Shown here in pieces: positions 1 to 5,736 of a stretch of DNA of 5,882 nucleotides. Under the pieces are notes generated by a model that did not search any database, had not been told where the DNA came from, and saw only the letters and a list, made by a program, of their open reading frames with translations. The stretch covers positions 1 through 5,882 of the forward strand of contig CAILON010000337.1 in the NCBI GenBank assembly GCA_903835865.1. Direction: 5' to 3'. The translations under genes and the position numbers were made by a program. The DNA comes from an uncultured beta proteobacterium (lineage in GTDB: Bacteria > Pseudomonadota > Gammaproteobacteria > Burkholderiales > Burkholderiaceae). Each line of letters starts with the position of its first letter. The stretch's first letter is position 1.

Positions 1-891
1 CATTGGTTAGGCAGTTATTCGGCTTGGTGTGATGAATACACTATCGGCACTTCAGTAGCACCAACTTCTAAAAAAACCGTTGCTACTTTACCTAAAGTCT
101 GGACGGGAATTCTATCGGCCACTAATTTTGGTGGCCCAACTCGGCATGTGCCTAACCATGAAGCTAATGCTGGCAATAAGAAGGCTGTTCAAGAATGGAC
201 TACGCATGATGAGGCTCCTAGAACCATCACCATTCTTCGTCAAGAGGGGCGGCACATAGAGTTCAACTATAAATCCTCTCGTGCTGAGACGAAGTTCATT
301 GGCATGCTTTCAGCCGACGGCAAGCAAATGCAAGTGAGCAGTGGATACTCAGTTGGGATTTGGGATATTGTAGAAAACAAAATATCAGGCTGTGCTTTTA
401 GCAGAGGGATGAAAGGAAGTTTTATACATTGGTTCAGTAATTATCAAACTTACTGCGTTGATTTCATTCCAGGCGCTAGCCCTCCAACACCTCCTCAGAA
501 TGTCCCCATCTTACCTAAAGAGTGGCGGGGAATGATTGCGCATACCAATTTTGGATATGGCGGTAAATATAATACGAATACCCAACCTCATTCAGAAATG
601 CGTATTAGTAGCTATATTGCACCGAGAACATTGATCATTCAAGAGCAAGAAGGTCGGCATTTAAAGATGATTTATAAAACCGATACCAAAACCTTTCCTT
701 TAATTGGTACGCTGTCCTCAGATGGAAAGCAGATTGCAATAGCCAATAATTACACTGCTGGGATACTGAATATCGCTAAAGATTCACTAACGGGATGCGC
801 TACTTCTAGGGGCGCTACAGCTAGGCCAACATTTGAAAAATGGAAAGAAAGTTATGCTGCTTGGTGCGTAAAGCTGGCGCCTTCACCCTAA
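1..891 (+). CDS. Tandem-repeat domain protein of unknown function, 5' end outside the window
   Basis: The frame is open from the first base, so the gene starts upstream; the GTG at 148 is only an internal valine codon. Two full copies of a domain of about 125 residues are visible, starting with LPKxWxG at nt 88 and nt 511 (period 423 nt, 141 codons). The tail of a third copy (SYSAWC) lies at the window start. Shared landmarks in order are LPKxW, TNFG, APRT, QEGRH, IGxLSxDGKQ, YxxGI, GCAxSRG and an aromatic-Cys (YC or WC) end. By eye the copies match at about a third of positions. Each full copy has two Cys (GCA and the terminal YC/WC), which suggests one disulfide per domain and an exported protein. 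A proline-rich linker joins the copies. The alternating pattern suggests small beta-barrels, perhaps lipocalin-like, but this is inference. The function is unknown. It sits 6 bases before the cytochrome gene, so the two are probably cotranscribed. Confidence 0.8.
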   Translation, partial: HWLGSYSAWCDEYTIGTSVAPTSKKTVATLPKVWTGILSATNFGGPTRHVPNHEANAGNKKAVQEWTTHDEAPRTITILRQEGRHIEFNYKSSRAETKFIGMLSADGKQMQVSSGYSVGIWDIVENKISGCAFSRGMKGSFIHWFSNYQTYCVDFIPGASPPTPPQNVPILPKEWRGMIAHTNFGYGGKYNTNTQPHSEMRISSYIAPRTLIIQEQEGRHLKMIYKTDTKTFPLIGTLSSDGKQIAIANNYTAGILNIAKDSLTGCATSRGATARPTFEKWKESYAAWCVKLAPSP

Positions 892-897
892 TTCCTG

Positions 898-1416
898 ATG
901 AATAAGTATTCAACGATCAATAAGCTCTTTTGGATGATTGCAATCTTTATTGGATTGCAAAGTAATGTATATGCATCAAAGGATGCAGTGGCCAATGGGG
1001 AATACATTATTAGGATCACGGGCTGCAATGATTGTCATACGCCTAGTTATCCAGAAAAAGGTGGAAATATTCCAACGAGTCAATGGCTCACTGGTAATTC
1101 AATTGGCTATAAAGGTCCTTGGGGAGTTACTTATCCTGCGAACTTACGGTTATTAATGCAGAATTTAACTGAAGAGCAATGGGTTAATTTTGCAAAAAAT
1201 TTAAAGGCTAGGCCTCCCATGCCTTGGTTTACGCTTCACATGATTTCCGAGTCAGATTTACGTGATATCTATCAATTTGTAAGATCCTTGGGCCCTGCTG
1301 GCGTCCAGTCGCCAAATTTTGTTCCACCTGGGGGCGTTATAAAAACTCAATATATTGATTTTGTGCCTACCTCTACTAAACACTGGAATGGTTTTTCTCA
1401 TATAACTGCTAAGTAA
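898..1416 (+). CDS. Periplasmic single-haem c-type cytochrome
   Basis: The product is 172 aa. Residues 1-26 form a Sec signal peptide with a likely cleavage after VYA, so the mature protein is periplasmic. CNDCH at residues 43-47 is the covalent haem-binding site, with His47 as one axial ligand. Met108 in RPPMPWF is the best candidate for the second ligand. A GPWGVTYPANLR segment (73-84) and the final helix SESDLRDIYQFVRSLG (117-132) are typical of a family of small soluble cytochromes c in proteobacteria. It probably shuttles electrons in the periplasm; the partner is unknown. The ATG follows the upstream stop by only 6 bases and has no Shine-Dalgarno sequence, so translation is probably coupled to the repeat protein. 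Starting at Met13 would remove the charged N-region of the signal, so the first ATG is preferred. The stop is doubled (TAA TAG). Confidence 0.9.
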   Translation: MNKYSTINKLFWMIAIFIGLQSNVYASKDAVANGEYIIRITGCNDCHTPSYPEKGGNIPTSQWLTGNSIGYKGPWGVTYPANLRLLMQNLTEEQWVNFAKNLKARPPMPWFTLHMISESDLRDIYQFVRSLGPAGVQSPNFVPPGGVIKTQYIDFVPTSTKHWNGFSHITAK

Positions 1417-1475
1417 TAGCCAAAAAAGTAACGTGATTTGAGCGGGGGCTTTGGAACCTAGGGGGCACAGGTTGA

Positions 1476-1506
1476 TTGGTTTTTTACAAAAATCCCAAGT
1501 TATACT
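1476..1506 (+). promoter_or_regulatory. Possible sigma70-type promoter of the lipoprotein pair
   Basis: TATACT at 1501-1506 matches the -10 consensus at five of six positions. It lies 44 bases before the OmpA-lipoprotein start, a sensible leader length. The best -35 candidate, TTGGTT at 1476-1481, is weak and spaced at 19 bases. A separate TTTACA at 1483-1488 is closer to -35 consensus but has no good -10 at the right distance. The 134-base gap after the cytochrome supports a new transcription start somewhere here. Confidence 0.25.
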
Positions 1507-1550
1507 CAATATGAATCAATATTTACCATATTTAATACACTGGAGAAAAA

Positions 1551-2090
1551 ATGTATTTATCAAAGCGTGTCACACTAGCAGCTTCACTTTGCTTAATGGG
1601 ATTGTTAACGGCTTGCGTTACACAGCAAAGCTATAACTCACTTGATCAAGCCTATTCTCAATTACAGCAGGCCTACCAAGGTGATGAAGTAGAGATTCGT
1701 CAACTTCAAGGTGAGCTAAAAATCACTATTAAAGACAAAATTCTATTTCCTGAAGGCGGCTTCAAATTGAATTCCAAGGCAGATCAAGTTTTGGCAAAAA
1801 TGGCCCCAACGCTTTCTGGCTTCCAAAATACTAAAGTTGTTGTGCGCGGCTATACCGATAATGTCGGCATTGGTGCCGATTTACGTAATCAAGGCATTAC
1901 TACTAACCTAGATTTGTCATCCAAAAGAGCGGATAACGTAGTAGATTATTTAATTCGTAAGGGTGTTGATAAGAATTTGATTTCTGCTCAAGGGATGGGT
2001 GATACCAATCCAGTAGCCTCCAATGCAACGCCTGATGGCAGAGCACAAAATCGCCGCATTGAGGTAGCTCTTATTGGCCCTGGTAATTAA
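1551..2090 (+). CDS. OmpA-domain peptidoglycan-associated lipoprotein
   Basis: The product is 179 aa. It has a lipoprotein signal peptide with lipobox LTAC; Cys22 would be lipidated, and Val at +2 is compatible with transfer to the outer membrane. Residues 26-55 are Gln-rich and predicted helical (short coiled coil). An OmpA/MotB C-terminal domain (about 60-175) follows: ILFPEGGFKLN, GYTDNVG (100-106), LSSKRADNVVDYL (122-134) and GRAQNRRIEV (163-172). Asp103 and Arg126 match the pair that holds diaminopimelate in OmpA-type domains, so it should tether the outer membrane to peptidoglycan. The spacing from Asp to Arg is 23 residues, against about 15 in classic OmpA, because of a GADLRNQGITTN insertion also typical of MotB-like members. 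A GGAG site at 1542-1545, 5 bases before the ATG, fixes the start. The next lipoprotein begins 26 bases downstream, so a two-gene operon is likely. It is not Pal itself, as no tol genes are nearby. Confidence 0.9.
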   Translation: MYLSKRVTLAASLCLMGLLTACVTQQSYNSLDQAYSQLQQAYQGDEVEIRQLQGELKITIKDKILFPEGGFKLNSKADQVLAKMAPTLSGFQNTKVVVRGYTDNVGIGADLRNQGITTNLDLSSKRADNVVDYLIRKGVDKNLISAQGMGDTNPVASNATPDGRAQNRRIEVALIGPGN

Positions 2091-2116
2091 TCTGTAATTC
2101 TTTGATTGGATAAAAA

Positions 2117-2515
2117 ATGACTCATTTTTTCAAATTTATTGTTGTAGCAATGTGCGCATTCATCTTGGCCGCTTGTGCCGGAACTCCTGATGTAAAGACT
2201 TCATCAGCCGACTTCATTAAGGTAACAAACGGAATTTTGACCAGCAGCTATGGCAAGACTGTTTATACCTTTGACAAGGATCAGGCTGGTTCAGGAAAAT
2301 CTGAATGTGTATTGACCTGCGCTGATAACTGGCCACCGGTATATGTAGAGCCAGCAATTAAGCTATCGGGTGATTTTTCTATCGTTAATCGTAATGATGG
2401 TCAAAAGCAACTTGCTTATAAAGGAAAGCCACTGTATTTCTTCGCGAAGGATAAAAACCCAGGCGATAAAACTGGCGATGGCGTTAATAATGTATGGCAT
2501 GTAGTAACGCCTTAA
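2117..2515 (+). CDS. Secreted-repeat lipoprotein with Yx(F/W/Y)xxD motifs
   Basis: The product is 132 aa. The lipobox is LAAC with Cys20 as the lipidation site, so it is a membrane-anchored periplasmic lipoprotein. It matches the short lipoprotein family with the conserved Yx(F/W/Y)xxD motif (secreted repeat of unknown function, Lipoprotein_15 / COG4315). YTFDKD lies at 50-55 and YFFAKD at 107-112, so two repeats are present. Between them are Cys64 and Cys68 (ECVLTCADNWPP), typical of the family and perhaps redox or structural. PGDKTGDG (115-122) and VWHVV (126-130) close the domain. The molecular function of the family is not established. A weak GGA lies at 2108-2110 before the start. Lying 26 bases after the OmpA lipoprotein and before a strong terminator, it is probably the last gene of that operon. 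Confidence 0.85.
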   Translation: MTHFFKFIVVAMCAFILAACAGTPDVKTSSADFIKVTNGILTSSYGKTVYTFDKDQAGSGKSECVLTCADNWPPVYVEPAIKLSGDFSIVNRNDGQKQLAYKGKPLYFFAKDKNPGDKTGDGVNNVWHVVTP

Positions 2516-2525
2516 ATGTACTAGG

Positions 2526-2550
2526 GGGCTAATGTCCCTGAGGACAGCCT
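2526..2550 (+). other. Small hairpin in the 3' untranslated region
   Basis: TGTCC (2533-2537) pairs with GGACA (2542-2546) around a CTGA loop. GGC (2527-2529) can pair with GCC (2547-2549) across a 3-base bulge, with an outer G-U pair. It lies between the stop of the secreted-repeat lipoprotein and the intrinsic terminator. It could protect the mRNA 3' end or be part of a 3'-derived small RNA; neither is shown by the sequence alone. Confidence 0.35.
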
Positions 2551-2553
2551 GAC

Positions 2554-2599
2554 AAAGAAAGCCGCTAACGTGAATAACGTATGCGGCTTTTTCTTTTTT
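2554..2599 (+). terminator. Rho-independent terminator of the lipoprotein operon
   Basis: AAAGCCGC (2558-2565) pairs perfectly with GCGGCTTT (2583-2590). An inner ACGT/ACGT stem (2568-2571 with 2577-2580) is separated by a 2x2 internal loop and closed by a 5-base loop. A T-rich run (2588-2599) follows at once. On the minus strand the stem is followed by TTTCTTTG, so weak action in that direction is also possible. Confidence 0.85.
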
Positions 2600-2619
2600 C
2601 CAAAAGACCGTTTTGGAAA
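2597..2619. other. Perfect 9-bp inverted repeat overlapping the terminator U-tract
   Basis: TTTCCAAAA (2597-2605) and TTTTGGAAA (2611-2619) are perfect inverted repeats around a 5-base loop GACCG. The left arm overlaps the T-tract of the preceding terminator. Neither strand has a T-run after the stem, so it is not itself a standard intrinsic terminator. It could be a protein-binding site or a second structural element of a 3' RNA. Confidence 0.4.
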
Positions 2620-2735
2620 TCACCACTAAGAAATAAGAACATCTGGCTAGCCGCTGGCAGCCCAATGTAATAAAGGGGTGGGCAAGATAACCCATTCATT
2701 TAGAAGCGGCTTTTGGCTATGAAGGGACTTGAAAG

Positions 2736-2750
2736 TAGGCGTATACCCTA
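2736..2750. promoter_or_regulatory. Operator-like imperfect palindrome TAGGCGTATACCCTA
   Basis: This 15-base element is a dyad around GTATAC with one mismatched pair (C opposite C), and its right end overlaps the CCTAGG palindrome (2747-2752). It lies 156 bases upstream of the acylase start. Its size suits a dimeric regulator such as a NarL/LuxR-type response regulator, but the binding protein is unknown. Confidence 0.3.
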
Positions 2751-2826
2751 GGATCTCAAATCAATAAATGGATATTATTGACTATGCGGAATTTAACAAA
2801 TTCATGTAAGTTAAAAAACAAGTATG

Positions 2827-2842
2827 CTCTTATTAATTAGAG
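2827..2842. promoter_or_regulatory. Operator-like 16-bp palindrome CTCTTATTAATTAGAG
   Basis: The element is a dyad with 14 of 16 symmetric positions, centred between 2834 and 2835, and lies 64 bases before the acylase ATG. The placement suits a repressor or activator site of the MarR or similar winged-helix kind. It lies in very AT-rich DNA, where short palindromes arise by chance, so confidence is low. Confidence 0.25.
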
Positions 2843-2905
2843 AGATTACTTTTTTAATAATCAATCTGCCTCAATATTCTAAATAACTAACTGATAGAAA
2901 TATTT

Positions 2906-4030
2906 ATGAAAAAAATTGCCAGCCTCGTACTTTCAGCATCTCTTATTCTTTCCTCTGTAGGCAATGCCATTGCTTGCACTGCTCTTATGGTTACTGATGT
3001 AAATGGAAAAGCCTATTACGGGCGCACCATGGAACTTCCTTATACGCTTCCGCTTCCATCTTCTTTAACCTATCTACCAGCCGCTACCAAAGTGGAGTCA
3101 GTGACATCCACTGGAGCTAAAGGTATGTCTTTTAGTACTAAATATGCAATTTTGGGTATGACTGCCGCTATGATTACTGGGGCAAAGCTCCCGCTATTAT
3201 TGGATGGGATGAACGATCAAGGCTTGAGTTTCTCTGCAAACGCAATGATTCCATCATCTGCGCCTCCCGTAGGAAATGACCCAGCAAAAATATTGTCTGC
3301 AAACGATTTTGGAACATGGCTATTAGGGAACCATAAAACAGTAGCCGAAGTGAAGGCTGCCATGCTGAGTGATAAGACTGAGTTTTGGCTTCCACCAACT
3401 GCATTTTTAGGTAATTTAGGAATGCCGCTGCATTACGCAATTTTTGATAAAGCAGGCAATGGACTAGTCATTGAATTTGTGAATAATAAAAAGAATGTCT
3501 ATGACAACCCTGTCAATGCGATGACTAATCTTCCTGAATTTCCTTGGCATCTGACTAATCTGAATAACTACACCCAAAATAATGTGAATAAAAATACTGG
3601 GCAGCTAGGTAAGCTCAAACTGCAAACTGCAGACGCTGGTATTGCACTGACAGCATTGCCTTCTTCACAAACTGCCACAGGCCGTTTTGTAAAGGCAGCG
3701 TTTTACTCAAACTATGTTCAAAAGGGTAAAACGCCTGATGAATCTATTAATTTATTAGCCCATATTATGAATAACTTCGACAGGCCTAATGATCTCACTG
3801 TAGATCCCGCTGGTTCTGTTGGTGATGGGGGGAAAGCTACCGCTACTTCTAGTGAGGTAACCCAGTGGACAACTATGGGAGATCTTGCAGGGGGAAGGCT
3901 GTATGTTAGATCAATCAATGCGCTGAATTGGGCTGTGATTGATATGGCAAAACTCAAGAACATTACTCAAGTCAAATCTATTTCGACCTATCAAGTTGAT
4001 AAGGTTGGTGCAGATGCTTTCCTTAAGTAA
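2906..4030 (+). CDS. Periplasmic Ntn-hydrolase, penicillin V acylase / choloylglycine hydrolase family
   Basis: The product is 374 aa, mature about 351, normal for the family. A signal peptide (1-23) ends in AIA directly before Cys24, so cleavage would expose Cys24 as the N-terminal nucleophile. The active-site set is complete: Cys24, Arg40 in GRTMEL, Asn103 in DGMNDQGL, Asn208 in the TNLPEFPWHLTN segment and Arg260 in TGRFVKAAF. Glu43 stands where bile salt hydrolases have Asp; a Glu here appears common in Gram-negative members. The family cleaves linear amides: bile-salt conjugates, penicillin V or, in some Gram-negative enzymes, N-acyl-homoserine lactones. The substrate cannot be read from this sequence; bile salts are unlikely for a free-living bacterium. 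The enzyme should act in the periplasm. The ribosome site is weak (AGAAA at 2896-2900). It is monocistronic: 390 non-coding bases lie upstream and a terminator downstream. The lipobox-like end IAC could also be read as lipidation, but the family chemistry argues for a free Cys. Confidence 0.92.
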   Translation: MKKIASLVLSASLILSSVGNAIACTALMVTDVNGKAYYGRTMELPYTLPLPSSLTYLPAATKVESVTSTGAKGMSFSTKYAILGMTAAMITGAKLPLLLDGMNDQGLSFSANAMIPSSAPPVGNDPAKILSANDFGTWLLGNHKTVAEVKAAMLSDKTEFWLPPTAFLGNLGMPLHYAIFDKAGNGLVIEFVNNKKNVYDNPVNAMTNLPEFPWHLTNLNNYTQNNVNKNTGQLGKLKLQTADAGIALTALPSSQTATGRFVKAAFYSNYVQKGKTPDESINLLAHIMNNFDRPNDLTVDPAGSVGDGGKATATSSEVTQWTTMGDLAGGRLYVRSINALNWAVIDMAKLKNITQVKSISTYQVDKVGADAFLK

Positions 4031-4187
4031 TTCTATTAATTTATTCATTTCAAGGCATGAGCTTTACCATTATTTTTTTGATGGATAAGATACAGACAGG
4101 GTGATGGAGTTTATGAATGGGCAAGTTCAGGTTTACGTAATAACGTTGGGGTATTAGAAAATCATCTACCGTTCCCTTGCTACTTAT

Positions 4188-4208
4188 AAACCACCTTCGG
4201 GTGGTTTT
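4188..4208 (+). terminator. Intrinsic terminator with UUCG tetraloop
   Basis: AAACCACC (4188-4195) pairs perfectly with GGTGGTTT (4200-4207) around TTCG, giving the unusually stable C(UUCG)G loop, followed by T and ATC. It lies 157 bases after the acylase stop and ends that transcript. Only 37 bases separate it from the next start codon. Confidence 0.85.
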
Positions 4209-4245
4209 ATCATCATCACATCTAGATTATTTGTAAATATTAGTT

Positions 4246-5046
4246 ATGTCCCTCTTTAGATATTGCCTTTCTTTTATCTTCATCGGTTTACATTCGGTAG
4301 TAATGGCTCAAACAACCGATAGCGCTATGAGTGAAGCGGCTAAGGCTGGTCAAAATATGCAAAATACCTTGTATCCACAGGTTGTTTTGCCGCTTTCCTA
4401 TAACTACAACCAAAAAATGGGCGCGAATAGCTTGTCTCAACAGGCTGAGTTTTCATTTACCCCCATCATTCCAGTTTCCCTTGGCGGGGATTTGCAGTTG
4501 ATTGTTAATCCGATGTTCACCTTCAATCGAAATTCAAATGATCAACAGGTGACCAACCAAGCGCAACCCATGCAACTAGCTACTTTTCTTGCGCCTGTAT
4601 TTGAAAAGTATTTTTATGCCGGTATTGGGCCATATATTCAGCTTCCTGCAACCAATGCCAATAATGGCTCGAAGCAAACCGGGCTTGGTGTTTCAGCTGG
4701 AGCATTCTTTACTCCAGAGCACTGGGTGATAGGGGCAGCAATGTTTAATTCTTGGGGTGTGGGTGGGGATATGTCTGGCGGCTCAGGAAATATGCTCAAT
4801 GCCCAGCCAAAAATTTCATATACAACTGATACAGCATGGACTTATAGCTTTTCGAGTCAAATTACATATAACAATATGGCTAAAGCCGTTACAAATCAGC
4901 TGACATTAAGTGGCGGCAAAACAATCAATTTTTTTGGATACCATGCAAGCATACAAGCTGGTCCAACTTATATGGTTACTACAACACCAACAAGCGCAAA
5001 GGGTGTTGGGGGGTTCCTTGCTTTAACAGTGCTTCTTCCAAAGTGA
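4246..5046 (+). CDS. Neuromedin-U-like outer-membrane beta-barrel protein
   Basis: The product is 266 aa. Residues 1-21 form a signal peptide with likely cleavage at VMA/Q. The mature protein begins with SEAAKAGQNMQNTLYPQVVLPLSYNYN and continues with alternating amphipathic strands. Landmarks are FTPIIPVSLGGDLQLIVNPMF (71-91, one strand pair), AGIGPYIQLPAT (about 125-136) and PEHWVIGAAMFNSWGVGGD. These match the bacterial outer-membrane family often mislabelled 'neuromedin U', related to the MetA-pathway phenol-degradation barrels. Members are presumed outer-membrane channels for small, possibly hydrophobic, compounds; no substrate is established. The C-terminal VLLPK lacks the classic terminal Phe for barrel assembly. 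No Shine-Dalgarno sequence precedes the ATG, and TAA at 4234-4236 rules out an upstream in-frame start. It is probably its own transcription unit, as a terminator sits just before it. The weak TAGATT at 4223-4228 could be its -10. Confidence 0.75.
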   Translation: MSLFRYCLSFIFIGLHSVVMAQTTDSAMSEAAKAGQNMQNTLYPQVVLPLSYNYNQKMGANSLSQQAEFSFTPIIPVSLGGDLQLIVNPMFTFNRNSNDQQVTNQAQPMQLATFLAPVFEKYFYAGIGPYIQLPATNANNGSKQTGLGVSAGAFFTPEHWVIGAAMFNSWGVGGDMSGGSGNMLNAQPKISYTTDTAWTYSFSSQITYNNMAKAVTNQLTLSGGKTINFFGYHASIQAGPTYMVTTTPTSAKGVGGFLALTVLLPK

Positions 5047-5174
5047 TAGAAGGGCTCCTCTTCTTATAGCTACTTCTAGTCCTCAGGGGGTTTTCGCTAA
5101 CCGCTGTATTACAAGGCTTGCTTAGACTATGACGGATGCAGATTAACGCGGAAATACTTGAGACAACTCATTTA

Positions 5175-5199
5175 ATAAGGGGCTACTTTTGGCCCTTAT
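5175..5199 (+). other. Hairpin between the barrel gene and the next gene
   Basis: ATAAGGG (5175-5181) pairs with CCCTTAT (5193-5199) around an 11-base loop. No T-run follows (ATAGTTC), so it is a poor intrinsic terminator. It is the only sizeable stem I see in the 197 bases between the two genes and may slow or end the barrel transcript. The rest of the gap (5047-5174) shows no gene. Confidence 0.3.
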
Positions 5200-5212
5200 A
5201 TAGTTCAGTAGA

Positions 5213-5221
5213 TGCGATAAT
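5213..5221 (+). promoter_or_regulatory. Extended -10 promoter candidate
   Basis: TGCGATAAT combines the extended -10 TGn element with GATAAT, which matches the -10 consensus at five of six positions. No good -35 is present, as is usual for extended -10 promoters. Transcription would start near 5228, giving a leader of only about 16 bases that contains just the ribosome-binding site. Confidence 0.4.
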
Positions 5222-5233
5222 TGAAAGCTAATT

Positions 5234-5239
5234 AGGGGG
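5234..5239 (+). promoter_or_regulatory. Strong G-rich ribosome-binding site
   Basis: AGGGGG lies 4 bases before the ATG at 5244 and fixes that start. It is much stronger than the sites of the other genes in the window, two of which have none. Confidence 0.6.
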
Positions 5240-5243
5240 TGCT

Positions 5244-5717
5244 ATGGCTACGAAATATCTGGTGTTACGAGTGGGATCAATTGGCTTATTCATAAGTTTT
5301 CTATTCTTAGTTAGTGGACCCGTTTCGGCCCAATGGATTTTTGCTGCTAAGCATATTGAAGGCCGGATTAATCAATTAACTCAAGATGATCAAAGTGGAA
5401 AGCCTACAGTTCAAATGGCTACCGTAGTATTAAATGCCCCAGCAAGCAAAGTTTATGCCACAGCAATTAATCTAGCCAATCAAAATCAAGCAATCACTAT
5501 AGTTTCTCAAGATGCTTCAAATTTTAAACTTCAGGTATCAGAAGATAATAAAAGTGTTACCTTAAAAGTTGTTCCCCTAAGCGAACAATCTTCTGAAATC
5601 ATGATTTCTGCGATCGTTCCCGCTGATGGAGGAGCATCAGGCACCTCAGCTGCATCTGCTTCAATCCTAAAAATTTGTACCCAAATGAATAAAAAATGTT
5701 CAGTAGGGGCAAATTAG
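5244..5717 (+). CDS. Small exported protein of unknown function, DUF3568-like pattern
   Basis: The product is 157 aa. Residues 1-29 form a long hydrophobic signal peptide with likely cleavage at VSA/Q, giving a periplasmic protein of about 128 residues. The N-terminal stretch WIFAAKHIEGRINQLTQ looks helical. An alpha/beta segment follows: TVVLNAPASKVYATAINLANQ, then short beta strands (ITIVSQD, FKLQVSED, SVTLKVVPL, SEIMISAIV), then a Ser/Ala-rich turn and SILKICTQMNKKCSVG at the end. Cys144 and Cys151 could form a disulfide. The order 'xVYxAAixL ... sequential strands' resembles DUF3568-type periplasmic proteins, a resemblance by eye only. I do not know its function. It has its own promoter candidate and strong ribosome site. 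It converges on the minus-strand remnant, whose end lies 19 bases away. Confidence 0.75.
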   Translation: MATKYLVLRVGSIGLFISFLFLVSGPVSAQWIFAAKHIEGRINQLTQDDQSGKPTVQMATVVLNAPASKVYATAINLANQNQAITIVSQDASNFKLQVSEDNKSVTLKVVPLSEQSSEIMISAIVPADGGASGTSAASASILKICTQMNKKCSVGAN

Positions 5718-5736
5718 AGTTCATGTGGGAACAATT

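Larger units (their letters stand above)
2620..2905. other. Non-coding region upstream of the acylase gene
   Basis: No supportable gene on either strand in these 286 bases. The left half (to about 2760) is GC-richer and holds short stems such as GGCT-A-GCC / GGC-AGCC (2645-2662, 3-base loop) and an alternative GCCCA/TGGGC pairing (2660-2664 with 2679-2683). These two are mutually exclusive. The right half is very AT-rich and contains the likely promoter. Candidate boxes are weak: TTGACT at 2778-2783 and TTAACA at 2793-2798 lack well-placed -10 partners, and TATTCT at 2875-2880 lacks a good -35. Two palindromes are listed separately. Confidence 0.5.

Noticed and set aside
1455..1485. AACCT/AGGTT stem followed by six T after the cytochrome
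   Set aside because: The stem is only 5 bp with a 9-base loop, and the T-run is separated from it by six bases; too weak for a terminator call.
1258..1509. Minus-strand open frame over the cytochrome 3' end
   Set aside because: It lies opposite conserved cytochrome sequence, and its translation shows no recognisable domain.
2536..2545. CCCTGAGGAC with its inverted copy at 5079-5088
   Set aside because: A single 10-base inverted match is expected several times by chance in a window this long.
2568..2580. ACGTGAATAACGT in the terminator loop resembles ACGTAATAACGT at 4135-4146
   Set aside because: The match is short and needs a gap; no shared context supports a real repeat.
2363..2695. Minus-strand open frame of 110 codons across the secreted-repeat lipoprotein and its terminator
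   Set aside because: It runs through the terminator hairpin and opposite a well-supported gene, and its translation resembles no family I know.
3174..3963. Two minus-strand open frames (3174-3440 and 3718-3963) inside the acylase gene
   Set aside because: Both lie opposite a gene with a full set of catalytic motifs and have no recognisable domains.
4101..4157. Tiny frame (GTG 4101 or ATG 4113 to TAG 4157) in the gap after the acylase
   Set aside because: At 14-18 codons, with a poorly spaced ribosome site, chance explains it.
1459..5239. TAGGGGG occurs at 1459, 2522 and 5233
   Set aside because: The contexts differ (one is a ribosome site) and no spacing or flanking sequence is shared.
5719..5732. 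GTTC/GAAC stem before a T-rich run between the convergent genes
   Set aside because: Only 4 bp; not enough for a terminator.
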